From: Bacteroidales bacterium
Lineage (GTDB): Bacteria; Bacteroidota; Bacteroidia; Bacteroidales; F082
Direction of reading: 5' to 3'
Length of the DNA stretch: 45,202 nt
Assembly (NCBI GenBank): GCA_024681295.1
Contig: JAILBC010000074.1
Coordinates: 1-45,202, forward strand
Position 1 is the first letter of the stretch. Every line of letters starts with the position of its first letter. Shown here in pieces: positions 23,371-32,651 of this stretch. The notes under the pieces were generated by a model. The model ran no database searches, was not told the origin of the DNA, and was given only the letters and a program-made list of their open reading frames with translations. Position numbers and translations under genes: made by a program.

Positions 23371-26300
23371 ATGCCAACTCCAAGTAAACCAACATTAATC
23401 ATCGGCCTGGGCGGTGTAGGCTGCCGGATTGTCGAAGGCGTCTACCGTCAGTTTGAAGCGAGCCATCCCGAGGACATCGACCGCAGGAATGTGGAGTTCC
23501 TCTGCCTCGACACCGATGAGAGCGACATCAACAAGCGCAGAAAAGTCATGCCGGAGAACAACGTGGTGAAGACCTCGTCCGACCTGAGCGACACGGTGGG
23601 TGGATACATCGATCGCATCAAGGGCAAGACCACCGTGACCGACTGGTTCGACACCAGTAGCCAGCAGTTGCTGGGCATGCCGCTCAACAAGGGCGCCGCG
23701 CAGGTCAGGATGGCCTCGCGCCTGGCCCTCATGTCGGCCATCAACGAAGGCAAGCTGGCCGCCATCGACAACAGCATCAGCCGTTTGATGGCTGTTGAGC
23801 CTGAGCGTCATGCTGGCAACATCATCCGCACTTACATCGTCACCAGTCTGGCAGGCGGCACAGGTGCAGGCTCATTCCTTCAGATCGCCTATTACGTGAA
23901 GAACTCCATGAGAGACCACGGAGCCAACGCCCCCGAAGTCGACGGATTCTTCCTCCTGGCGGATGTCCTCTGTGACGATGCTAGCATTGGCCTCTCCGAC
24001 GACCAGAAAGAAAACATCCGTTCCAACACCTACGCTTGCATGAAGGAGATGCTGGCCTTCAGCAGCAGCGACCGTGACGAAGCGCTCAAGAAAGTCGAGT
24101 TTGAATACCGCCTGGGACAGAAGGACAAAGGCCTCCCGTCTAACCAGCCCTACGACCAGTGCTACATCATCGACTATACGGCTTCCAGCGGAGAGAACCT
24201 CGGCAAGGAAAGCCGCTACGAGAGCCAGGTGGAGTCGTTCGTTTACCTGACCGCTTTCAGCCCCACCGGCGACCAGTACCGCAGCAATGTCATCAACAAC
24301 ATTCGTCAGCAGATCCAGGACGAGACCAAGAAGTTTGCATCCTTGGGTGTCTCCAAGTTGGTGTATCCTGTCGACGACTTGTTCGCTTATTTCGCCCGTC
24401 AGCGTGTGACCGATAACATGAGGGCCTCGTGGTGCCTGATCGACAAGGACTATCAAGAGAAATACGCCGAATATAAGAAGAACAAACGTGAAGGCATCCC
24501 CACACCGGAACCCGATAAAGGACAGCACTTCATGGATATGGTCAAGCAACTGGCCGCCAGCTCAGGCAGCCAAGGAGCAGAGTTCGGAGAGATCTACCGC
24601 AGCACCCAGGTCCTCGACAAGGACTTCAAGCCGATTAAGTCGAAAGCCAGCGAATACCTGGCAGCCATGCAGCGCTTCGCCATGATGAAGGTGAATTCCA
24701 GCGGCGAGTTGGATAGCCGCTATTCGGAGTGCGTGAAGTCGAACGTGGGCTTCACCACCAAGGACGTGCTGGAAAACGACGTGCAGTTCGTGGTCAAGCG
24801 AGAACGCGCCCTTGAGGACTACAGAAACCAGGTGTTCTCCTTTATCGACAACGTGAAACGAATTACCCCGAAACAGTGCTTCCTCGACGACCACGACAAC
24901 GAGAACTACGTCTCCAAGACTCCCCAGGAAGACCTCCATCACCTCAACACTTTCATTCTCTCAAAGGACGAAGAACTGCATCCTCTGGCGGTACGGTATT
25001 TCCTCTATGACCTCAGAGACCAGATCAAGCCTCTATTGAAGAAGAAAAAGACCGCCAACGAGACGCTGGAGAAGAAGATCAAAGAGGATTATTCCAAACT
25101 GTTTGACGATCCTACCACCAAGAAAGTGGAGACCGCCGTTGACACCATACAAGGTTCCCATCAGAAGCGTACCGGCCTTACCGGTCTCGCCAACCGCATC
25201 ACAGGTCAGAATCCCTACAGAAGAACTAAGGAGGACTATGAAGCCAAATCGAGGATGCAAGCCGACAACATCAAGAAGTTCGCCTACGAGAAACTCTTGG
25301 AGGAGACCCTCTCCACCATGCTGAATTACATCAACCGACTCCTTGAGGAGAGCGAAGGCTTCTTCGACCGCCTGCCCGTGGCGCTGGAGGAAGTTGACAA
25401 CATCCGTGTGGCCCTGCTGAAGAAACACGATAGCCTGAATGACAAGGATGTCACCTATGTGCTGGCTTCGGAGCAGATCAAGAAAGACATCTACAACTTC
25501 GTGGTCAGCCGCAACGACTCGCCCTTCTTCCCGACGGTGATGTCGGCAGCACTCTATCGGAGCATGTATCACAATGTGGCGGTGGAGCTGGCAGCCAACA
25601 AGTTCGTTACCTCCAAGACCGTGGACGAGGAAACCAAGAAACAGGCAGCCATCGAGGCCAACAAACGCATCATCGAAGAGTGCGTCGCCTATCAAGACAA
25701 ACTCATCAGGGAAAGCAATAGAGACTATGCCCAGAAGAACGTGATTGCAGCCTTGAAGGAGGAAGCCATGAGAGAGTCAAACAACGACCCCGTGGCCGCC
25801 AAAGAATACATGGAACACAAATTCCAGATGTTCAGGGAACAGGCCAAGTTCTGGGGCCCCAACGACCTCGATCCCAAGGTGCGCTACATCAACGCATGGG
25901 GATTCCATCCTGACTGTGTCGGCTCGGAGACCATCTCCGCCAAAGACGCTGACGCTCTGTTCGGTGACGAAAGAGTGGACACCAATCCCGAGAACGCCGC
26001 CACACGACTGGTATCCAAGTTCTTCAGCCCATACGAGATTGTCAGGGCCAACTCGGTAACCCTGCTGTCGATCAACAAACACTTCAAGAAGTTCCACGCC
26101 AAGGAGAAGACCGATTTGACTGACGAGTACTTTGGCCCTTACTTCACCGCCTACAGAACAGTCGTCGACCGTGTGTTCGCCTCCGACAGACGGAGCCGCT
26201 CATTTGTCAAAGGCGTCGACTCAGAAGTGCTGAAAGACTGCTCGCCGCATCTCGACAAGCGTTGGCACCTGCCGGCCTACATGCCCAACATCGGTTCTTC

Positions 26301-26952
26301 GTACATGGAAGAGACCACCAAACTCTTCCATGCCCTTTGCTACGGCCTGCTGTCAGACGATTTCAAGGCTGTGTACAACGGTGGCGAATATTATTGGAAG
26401 TTCATCAGCAATACCTCGAAATTCATCAGGGATATCGACCAAAGGATGATTGGCATCGGACAAACCTTGGAAGGCGCATTCAACAACCTGTTTGAGAAAG
26501 GTCTGGTCAACAACCCGGACATTGTCAACCAAGTACTCGAAGCCAACGAGGAGCGTTGGAAAGAAGCCAAGAACCAGTGGCTCGACACTGAACACGACGA
26601 GACCAACGAGCTGGCTATGATGAAAGAGCATCCCATGGTCAAGGCCATCGTCGAATTCAACTTTAACTTATGCCCGGCACCAGCATTCAAGACCACTAAG
26701 AACTGGTTTACCCTGCTGACCGCCCGGAAAGGTTCGACGCTGTTTAATGTTCTCGAAAAACACGATGGCTACCTCCGTCATCACTTCCTCACCAACCTGG
26801 TGGAGCGGATCATCGAGGTCTTCGGACAAAGCTCCAACACCCAGAGCCTGTGTGAATACATCCTTTCTGGCGTTGGCACCGTCTATGCCGACGATGCGAA
26901 GGGCATCTTGCGTGAGTTTAAAGAAAAAGGCTGTTTTGAGCCAGTTGAATAA
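23371..26952 (+). CDS. Tubulin/FtsZ-like GTPase family protein (Tubulin_2-like)
   Basis: A 1193-residue cytoplasmic protein. The N-terminal 170 residues carry the nucleotide-binding elements of the tubulin/FtsZ fold: a T1-like loop IIGLGGVGCRIVEG (11-24), the strand FLCLDTDESD (43-52) equivalent to the FtsZ NTD loop, and the phosphate-binding signature AGGTGAGS (161-168) corresponding to GGGTGT/S. The remainder is about three times the size of FtsZ and mostly helical, with charged coiled-coil-like stretches (about 540-800), no TM and no signal peptide. It is not cell-division FtsZ: size, motifs and neighbours all differ. Makarova and Koonin (2010) described related FtsZ-like families near vWA proteins, proposed to remodel membranes. 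Polymerisation here is unproven. Confidence 0.85.
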   Translation: MPTPSKPTLIIGLGGVGCRIVEGVYRQFEASHPEDIDRRNVEFLCLDTDESDINKRRKVMPENNVVKTSSDLSDTVGGYIDRIKGKTTVTDWFDTSSQQLLGMPLNKGAAQVRMASRLALMSAINEGKLAAIDNSISRLMAVEPERHAGNIIRTYIVTSLAGGTGAGSFLQIAYYVKNSMRDHGANAPEVDGFFLLADVLCDDASIGLSDDQKENIRSNTYACMKEMLAFSSSDRDEALKKVEFEYRLGQKDKGLPSNQPYDQCYIIDYTASSGENLGKESRYESQVESFVYLTAFSPTGDQYRSNVINNIRQQIQDETKKFASLGVSKLVYPVDDLFAYFARQRVTDNMRASWCLIDKDYQEKYAEYKKNKREGIPTPEPDKGQHFMDMVKQLAASSGSQGAEFGEIYRSTQVLDKDFKPIKSKASEYLAAMQRFAMMKVNSSGELDSRYSECVKSNVGFTTKDVLENDVQFVVKRERALEDYRNQVFSFIDNVKRITPKQCFLDDHDNENYVSKTPQEDLHHLNTFILSKDEELHPLAVRYFLYDLRDQIKPLLKKKKTANETLEKKIKEDYSKLFDDPTTKKVETAVDTIQGSHQKRTGLTGLANRITGQNPYRRTKEDYEAKSRMQADNIKKFAYEKLLEETLSTMLNYINRLLEESEGFFDRLPVALEEVDNIRVALLKKHDSLNDKDVTYVLASEQIKKDIYNFVVSRNDSPFFPTVMSAALYRSMYHNVAVELAANKFVTSKTVDEETKKQAAIEANKRIIEECVAYQDKLIRESNRDYAQKNVIAALKEEAMRESNNDPVAAKEYMEHKFQMFREQAKFWGPNDLDPKVRYINAWGFHPDCVGSETISAKDADALFGDERVDTNPENAATRLVSKFFSPYEIVRANSVTLLSINKHFKKFHAKEKTDLTDEYFGPYFTAYRTVVDRVFASDRRSRSFVKGVDSEVLKDCSPHLDKRWHLPAYMPNIGSSYMEETTKLFHALCYGLLSDDFKAVYNGGEYYWKFISNTSKFIRDIDQRMIGIGQTLEGAFNNLFEKGLVNNPDIVNQVLEANEERWKEAKNQWLDTEHDETNELAMMKEHPMVKAIVEFNFNLCPAPAFKTTKNWFTLLTARKGSTLFNVLEKHDGYLRHHFLTNLVERIIEVFGQSSNTQSLCEYILSGVGTVYADDAKGILREFKEKGCFEPVE

Positions 26953-29117
26953 TGAGTGACGTTTCTGTATTACTGAATTTAACAAGCCGAATCGCTTTTG
27001 AAGAAACCGACCCGCTGATGAGCCTGGTGAACGCGAAAGAGCCGCTGCTCTTTTACAACAGGCTCTCGGTGGAAAGGTTCCCTTCCGACAAGGAGTTGTA
27101 TTTGGAGCATTCCGAACGCCTGGTCTCGAACCTCCGCAATCTGCTTGAGGCGCGGTCGCTTTCGGTCGACGATGACGATGGACGGATCCGTCTGATCATC
27201 ATCCTTGACCTGGTGGAGGGAATCTTCCAGCCAGAAGGGAGTCGGCTCTTTTTCCCTGCCCAGAAAGTTCGTGCTGTCAAAAGCCTGATGGCAAGGATTT
27301 TCGAGGAGAGGAACCCACTTCTTGAGCGGATGGAGTACTGTTTCCTGTTTATCAACAGCAGTTTTGACGACAAGCAGCTCTTCTCGTTTTACCAAAAGCT
27401 GGCCTACGATGGCTGTATGGGAGGCGATGACCAGACTTGGTTCAGCAGCAACGTCATACGCTTGAACGACTGTCGCGACGAGTTGTTCAGGAAGTTGGAC
27501 GCGCCCGATGTCGACATGATGCTGGATGACCCTAGCGTCAGTTTGGCGTACCAGCATTTCAACGATGCTGTTGCCGAGGTCATGGAGAAGGTGGGTTCAA
27601 GGCTGGCTGAGGCAGGGGTGAGAGACGAATTCGAATCCCTGCTGCGCGACGCGGTAGCACAGGTCAAGACTGTCGGTGACTTCGTGTCCTTTGACTATGA
27701 TGCCACGGTGCGCGCCTGCGTGAGCAAACTCATCGGTTTGAAAGCCAGCGACTTCTTCACCGACTGCGTGTTCTTCATCTTACGGTACGACGAAAGCCCA
27801 GCGGCCATCAAACAAAGGGACGAGGTCTTCGTCAAGTCGCTGGTGCAACTGCTCTGCACCATTGACAGCAATGACTACACCCGTTATTTCAAGTCGGGTA
27901 TCCTAAGGAGTGCGAGACTCTTCGTTTTGGGTGAATACGTCGGTTCCAACATCGACATCGAAGCCCTGTCTGCCTTCGGCCAACAGGCGAGAACCTGCCT
28001 GCCGCGGTTGTCGGATGCCAAATGGACTGAAGATATGGACGTGGAGTACCGTATATTCTCGCCCAATATCTCGGAACCGGCCAAAACGGACACGCATCGC
28101 GATATGAACGAGAAATACACCAAGAAACGGACTAGACTGGTAGATGACTTCATCGATGCACGGCAGGTCCCGTTTTTCTTCGACAAAGAGAAGGGAGGAT
28201 GGAACTGGTATTCCGAAGTGATGGAATGCGTTACCAGCCTATATGAGTTTGAGAAGGAGAACGACCGACCACTATATGATACGCCGAAACGTCTCACCAG
28301 TAAGGAGATGCGCGCCGAGACGAAAAAAACCACCTACCGGGAGCTTGAGAATGACAGGGCTAAACTGGCTCAACAGGATATACAGGTGATGCATGTGGAA
28401 GACCTGAACGCTTACCTGACAAAACGCCGCGGTTTAATGGATTCTTTCGCCAAAGCCATCAACGAGTTGAAAGAGGAGATGCCCAAACTTGGCTATCTGG
28501 CCTGTCTGCTATGGATGGGAATCCTCTCTGTATTGGGCTTTACGATCTGTTATTCGTTTCATTTCTGGAGAGGCAACACCGGTCCGCTCTATGCCGTCGC
28601 CATCGCTTTTGGTGCCGCGGGGATACTGTTCTTGTTGGCTTCGCTGATTGGACAAGCCACTGTCAAGCGTAAGATACGGAATGTCTATATCAGGATTGAC
28701 AACATCTGCCTGCAGCTACAGGAGAACTTGGAGAAATATCTCGCGGATGTGAACAAACGCGCTAAACTGCAAAAGGAGGCTGATGTCAGACGTCGCAACC
28801 TCGACGAGATGGAGGAGAAGCTCGAGGAATTCAAGAGCCACAACAAGCGCGTGGACCTGTGGAAAACGCACTTCTCCAGCATCGCCGACAAACTCGATTA
28901 CATCCTGGCAGCGCTTGGGAAAGACACGGAGGCTTCCTCCGAGAAGATGAAACTGAACGTGAGCGACTTCAGTCTGGAGGGTTTCCCGACCATGCCCCTG
29001 GTGATCCGATCCAAATACAAAGCTATGAACACCCAAATCATGCAAGCGCCAGTCGACATTCGCTCGGTCACCTGCATGGTGAAGCATTTCCGTTTTACTG
29101 AAATCAATTCGATTTAA
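26952..29117 (+). CDS. Two-TM coiled-coil protein of the tubulin-like operon
   Basis: A 721-residue protein that I cannot assign to a family. The start overlaps the tubulin-like stop by 1 nt (TAATG), so translation is probably coupled. The N-terminal 200 residues look like an alpha/beta fold: the strand IRLIIILDLVEG (about 80-91), then KVRAVKSLMARIF, then a strand YCFLFINSSF, loosely like a vWA or Rossmann core without a MIDAS motif. The middle is helical. Two adjacent TM helices lie at about 515-535 and 545-567, flanked by coiled coils (before: RELENDRAKLAQQD; after: LQENLEKYLADVNKRAKL to EMEEKLEEFKSHNKR). The short loop between the TMs suggests a hairpin with both ends cytoplasmic. Candidate membrane anchor for the tubulin-like polymer. 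Confidence 0.7.
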   Translation: MSDVSVLLNLTSRIAFEETDPLMSLVNAKEPLLFYNRLSVERFPSDKELYLEHSERLVSNLRNLLEARSLSVDDDDGRIRLIIILDLVEGIFQPEGSRLFFPAQKVRAVKSLMARIFEERNPLLERMEYCFLFINSSFDDKQLFSFYQKLAYDGCMGGDDQTWFSSNVIRLNDCRDELFRKLDAPDVDMMLDDPSVSLAYQHFNDAVAEVMEKVGSRLAEAGVRDEFESLLRDAVAQVKTVGDFVSFDYDATVRACVSKLIGLKASDFFTDCVFFILRYDESPAAIKQRDEVFVKSLVQLLCTIDSNDYTRYFKSGILRSARLFVLGEYVGSNIDIEALSAFGQQARTCLPRLSDAKWTEDMDVEYRIFSPNISEPAKTDTHRDMNEKYTKKRTRLVDDFIDARQVPFFFDKEKGGWNWYSEVMECVTSLYEFEKENDRPLYDTPKRLTSKEMRAETKKTTYRELENDRAKLAQQDIQVMHVEDLNAYLTKRRGLMDSFAKAINELKEEMPKLGYLACLLWMGILSVLGFTICYSFHFWRGNTGPLYAVAIAFGAAGILFLLASLIGQATVKRKIRNVYIRIDNICLQLQENLEKYLADVNKRAKLQKEADVRRRNLDEMEEKLEEFKSHNKRVDLWKTHFSSIADKLDYILAALGKDTEASSEKMKLNVSDFSLEGFPTMPLVIRSKYKAMNTQIMQAPVDIRSVTCMVKHFRFTEINSI

Positions 29118-29141
29118 CCCCATAAGAAAACTGTTTTTCCC

Positions 29142-32100
29142 ATGTCAAACCTCGTTACGATCATCATTTTGCTGCTTACACTGCTCTATGTCCTTGGTTA
29201 TCTGATCAGTGGTAACAGGAAGAAAGTGGAGACCTCAGCCCACCAATGGTGGTATATCCCGTGGTTCGCCCTGTTGTATGCGGTGCTGATGTACCTGGTT
29301 TACTACGACTCGGATTTTCAGGATTGGGATCTTGTCAACGACATCGTCGGGGAACACCATGTGGAAGCCTCGTTTTTCTTGTTTTGTGCAGGTGTTTGGG
29401 CGGTCATTGAGAGAATGATCTTGCGCCGCGATTTCATGCACAAGAAACTGATTAAACTTTTCAGGAACCTCTTTGCTGGCAAGCGGACTGATAAAGACAA
29501 GGTGCTACCATTCCCTTATTATCTCGATGAGGAAGACAAGGTGAGGACGAAGCCGGGGCAGGTGTTCTATCGCCGTACCATGAAGGTCTTGATCATCTTC
29601 ATCACCCTAGTCTATGTGGTGTTTTTCCTCCTTTCCGCCTACGCTGACCTTGATTTCTATCCCATCTCGGCCTTAGGCCTGCTGGGACTCCTTCCTTTGT
29701 GCGACTATTACGTTTATCTCTGTGCCGAGGCCCCGGTGGAGCGAAAGGACAAGGAAATCGTCGTTGAGGAAAGCCACAGCAACTTTGACGAGTTGTGGAG
29801 CCTTTACACGAATACGTTCGACAATTACACGGTGGCGTGGAAACGTACCCTGACGGAGAAGGAATTGAAGAAGAACAGGGCCAACAAGGTGAATAACGAC
29901 GACGACTGGGAAGACATGATGAAGCTCTTCGCCGAGAACCATCTTGACGGCATTATCCTGAACTGCGACTTGGTGACGGCCTTCATGAAACTGGAGCCTA
30001 TCTTCGATCATGTGGAGAAAAACGGCCGCTTTGTGCTGATTGCCATCGATGTGCCGAACCATTTTATCAAAAACGAAGAAAAGACCTACGTTGACGCCAT
30101 CGCCGACAAACTGAGACTTATTATCAAGAAGGACTTCTCCGTCTATGGAGGAAAGTCGTCCGTGGAGTCGCTCAGCAACAGCGTCGTTTTAGCACCCCTT
30201 TCTGTGGTGTCGGGACAGGGCCTTTACAAGGAGTGGATGGAGAAGATCGGCCTGATTGTGGTGGCTAACATCTTCGACAAGAACATCTCGAACATGTACG
30301 AGAGCAGGCGGTTCAGCTATGTGCTTCAGACGGTGAACCCCGACTATCAGCTTTTATTTGTCGCCCCGTATTGCCGTGAGGTGCAGCCATCGATAGCGAA
30401 CAGTTGGCTGACCAGCACTGAGACGCCGGTGGAGAAGGCCATGAAGCAGTTCCCCAACAGCAGCCGCCAGTTCTTTATCGGCTACAATTACGAGGACTAT
30501 GGTGCCCGTGTTGAGAGGGTGTTTGTCAGTCGTCCGTCGGAGCCCTTGTATTCAGGCAGCGAGTTGGCGCCTTTGGCCTTGAGTTCCACGGCAGAGGGCC
30601 ATGTCAAGGCAGTGACGCCGGTTCATTATCTCGAACTGACCTACTCCAATGCCATCGAAGGCAAGGAAGAGATTGGAAAATTCGCTTCTCTCCTTAACGA
30701 GGAATACCAAGTGGCCAGCAAGGACATCAACGAGAATATCAAGAACCATCTGCTGCCAGTGGAACGTATCGAGGAAAGCCAGATCTTTAACATCATTTAC
30801 GACCGCGACAACAACGCCCCAGCGGTATATGCCAACTGGCAACATCTTGGACTCGAAGAGAACTTTTCAATAGTTATATCGAAGCCCTATCTATTTAGGG
30901 ATTATTTCAACGCCAACCACAGCTTCTTCATGGGCGCGCCTTTCGCCGCCATCCAGCCTAGCCTCAGCAAGAGCAGGATTACCTTGGCCATTGTGTTGCT
31001 GAAGCTGCTGCAGAACGCTGCGATGGAGGAGGAGGAACTCTGCGACCTCCTGTTGTTCTATTACGACAGCAGCGAGATCAAGTCCGTCTCGACCTTGATT
31101 AAAGACCTGTTCACCACTTACTTCACTAGAGACTTGGCCCGTTCGCTTGTGACCGAGGATGTGGTCGTGTTTGACGGTGAGAAATACAACCATCACATCA
31201 AATACAAACTCTCGCTGTATGGTGACAACGACCAGCGTTTCCTCGATACGGTGACCGTCAAGGACGAGTCGGGCAATGCCTTGTTCGACATTGTTCGTGA
31301 CTTGATGGAACAGAACTATGTGGCTGGACAGATTCACACCTTCTCAGGAAGGCCCTACCAGATCAAGGATTTCAACAGCAAGACGAAGACGTTGAATGTG
31401 TCGAGGGTGAACAACAGCGACAAGGACATCCTCTTCTACAGGCCCAGCATGAAGGTCAAGATAGCCGACGACCGTATCCCCATCAAAGAGATGAACCCCA
31501 CTGAGTTGAAGCCCAAGGTGTGGCGCCACCGCGAAACCGACCAAGAGCTCTCCATCGTGTTTGACGGCTTTGAGACTGGCGTGGAGGTGGCCACTACGGA
31601 ATGGTTTGAGTTCAACAAATACACCCTTTACGGCTATGTCAAGACTGGTTCCTCCGCCAAACCGCGTTATTATTCCAACGGCAAAGTGCTGAAGGTGTCG
31701 TTCAAGTATGTCTCCAAGCCCGAGTACGTGGATAGGATTGACGACATCCGCAAAGGCTTGCAGATTCTGCTGTATGAGGTGATGCAGTCGGTGTTCCCAC
31801 ATCATGCCCAATATCTCATCATCTCTTCGCTCGGTGAGGGTGATTCCGACCTGCCTTGGATTTTCAATCGCCTTGAGTGCGACGATTCCCAGGAGGAAGG
31901 CATGCTGACCTACTATTTCATCGAAGATGCCCATATCGATCTCGGCTTAATCGGGGTGTTGGCCAAGACTGAAACCATCTGGTACATCTTCCAGTATCTC
32001 TATGATTATCTGATCTGGCTGACCGAAGGCAAACTGGTGAGACCTGCTGGCTTCGACGCCTATCCGATCCGCAAGAAGCCCGACAAACTGGCGTTTTTGA

Positions 32101-32645
32101 AGTATGGCCGCGACCAACTTCCCGATTATCTCGATATTGACCTGTTGATCAGCTTTATCAAGGATTTTTATGAAGACGGCAAGGCATTGCAGAAGGCTGT
32201 GGAAGACCGGCAGGGACAGTTTGATACAACGAGCGATACCTCTGCCGTCGACACCAACACGCCGACCAACGCCGTCTATGAGAAAGTGAAAACCATGTTC
32301 AGGGATTATCTTGGCATCGACTTCGGATGGATTCCCCACAAAGTGCCTCAATTCAGCAGCACAAGTTATCCTTTCAATGCCATGGTTCGCGAGATGACCT
32401 ACATCTGGGAAAACTATAACGATAGCTTCAAGAAGGTTAGAAAGACGAACGAGGACCTAGCGGAGGGCCTCGCCGTTTGGACGGACTTGTACCTTTCGGA
32501 GCGTAACGGAGCTTTGGACATCGCTTGGCGCAGAGCCCAATATCTCACCAAGAACGACAAGGCTGGACGCGGCTTGAAGTTTATCCTGGGCCACTGCCCG
32601 AACAACCCGTATGTCTACATCCAGCAGATGGCGAAGGGGTTGTAA
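29142..32645 (+). CDS. Multi-TM protein with degenerate YprA/MrfA-like helicase region
   Basis: A 1167-residue inner-membrane protein. About five TM helices lie within residues 1-196; the rest is soluble and probably cytoplasmic. I read the soluble part as derived from DUF1998-type SF2 helicases. VYGGKSS (about 334-340) with VVLAPLSV, then LIVVANIF (371-378) sit where YDGDT, LTNPDML and VVVDELH occur. NWQHLGLEENFSIVIS (565-580) replaces WQQAGRAGR...S. FRDYF and NAAMEEEEL fit the following dimer-like region. GRPYQIKDF with ILFYRPSMKVKI (about 737-780) fits the GxxYxV...YYT segment. A DUF1998-like end spans about 870-965. The Walker A, DExH and arginine-finger residues are all missing, so it should be inactive. 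This homology is visual only. Confidence 0.6.
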   Translation: MSNLVTIIILLLTLLYVLGYLISGNRKKVETSAHQWWYIPWFALLYAVLMYLVYYDSDFQDWDLVNDIVGEHHVEASFFLFCAGVWAVIERMILRRDFMHKKLIKLFRNLFAGKRTDKDKVLPFPYYLDEEDKVRTKPGQVFYRRTMKVLIIFITLVYVVFFLLSAYADLDFYPISALGLLGLLPLCDYYVYLCAEAPVERKDKEIVVEESHSNFDELWSLYTNTFDNYTVAWKRTLTEKELKKNRANKVNNDDDWEDMMKLFAENHLDGIILNCDLVTAFMKLEPIFDHVEKNGRFVLIAIDVPNHFIKNEEKTYVDAIADKLRLIIKKDFSVYGGKSSVESLSNSVVLAPLSVVSGQGLYKEWMEKIGLIVVANIFDKNISNMYESRRFSYVLQTVNPDYQLLFVAPYCREVQPSIANSWLTSTETPVEKAMKQFPNSSRQFFIGYNYEDYGARVERVFVSRPSEPLYSGSELAPLALSSTAEGHVKAVTPVHYLELTYSNAIEGKEEIGKFASLLNEEYQVASKDINENIKNHLLPVERIEESQIFNIIYDRDNNAPAVYANWQHLGLEENFSIVISKPYLFRDYFNANHSFFMGAPFAAIQPSLSKSRITLAIVLLKLLQNAAMEEEELCDLLLFYYDSSEIKSVSTLIKDLFTTYFTRDLARSLVTEDVVVFDGEKYNHHIKYKLSLYGDNDQRFLDTVTVKDESGNALFDIVRDLMEQNYVAGQIHTFSGRPYQIKDFNSKTKTLNVSRVNNSDKDILFYRPSMKVKIADDRIPIKEMNPTELKPKVWRHRETDQELSIVFDGFETGVEVATTEWFEFNKYTLYGYVKTGSSAKPRYYSNGKVLKVSFKYVSKPEYVDRIDDIRKGLQILLYEVMQSVFPHHAQYLIISSLGEGDSDLPWIFNRLECDDSQEEGMLTYYFIEDAHIDLGLIGVLAKTETIWYIFQYLYDYLIWLTEGKLVRPAGFDAYPIRKKPDKLAFLKYGRDQLPDYLDIDLLISFIKDFYEDGKALQKAVEDRQGQFDTTSDTSAVDTNTPTNAVYEKVKTMFRDYLGIDFGWIPHKVPQFSSTSYPFNAMVREMTYIWENYNDSFKKVRKTNEDLAEGLAVWTDLYLSERNGALDIAWRRAQYLTKNDKAGRGLKFILGHCPNNPYVYIQQMAKGL

Positions 32646-32651
32646 CAGGAC

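Noticed and set aside
23371-26952. Identity as cell-division FtsZ
   Set aside because: 1193 residues, divergent motifs and no ftsA or dcw neighbours; FtsZ is about 400 residues.
30144-30161. YGGKSS as a P-loop in the 1167-residue protein
   Set aside because: It lacks the leading glycine of GxxxxGK[ST] and sits where the YDGDT-type loop of helicases lies, so it is not evidence of an NTPase.
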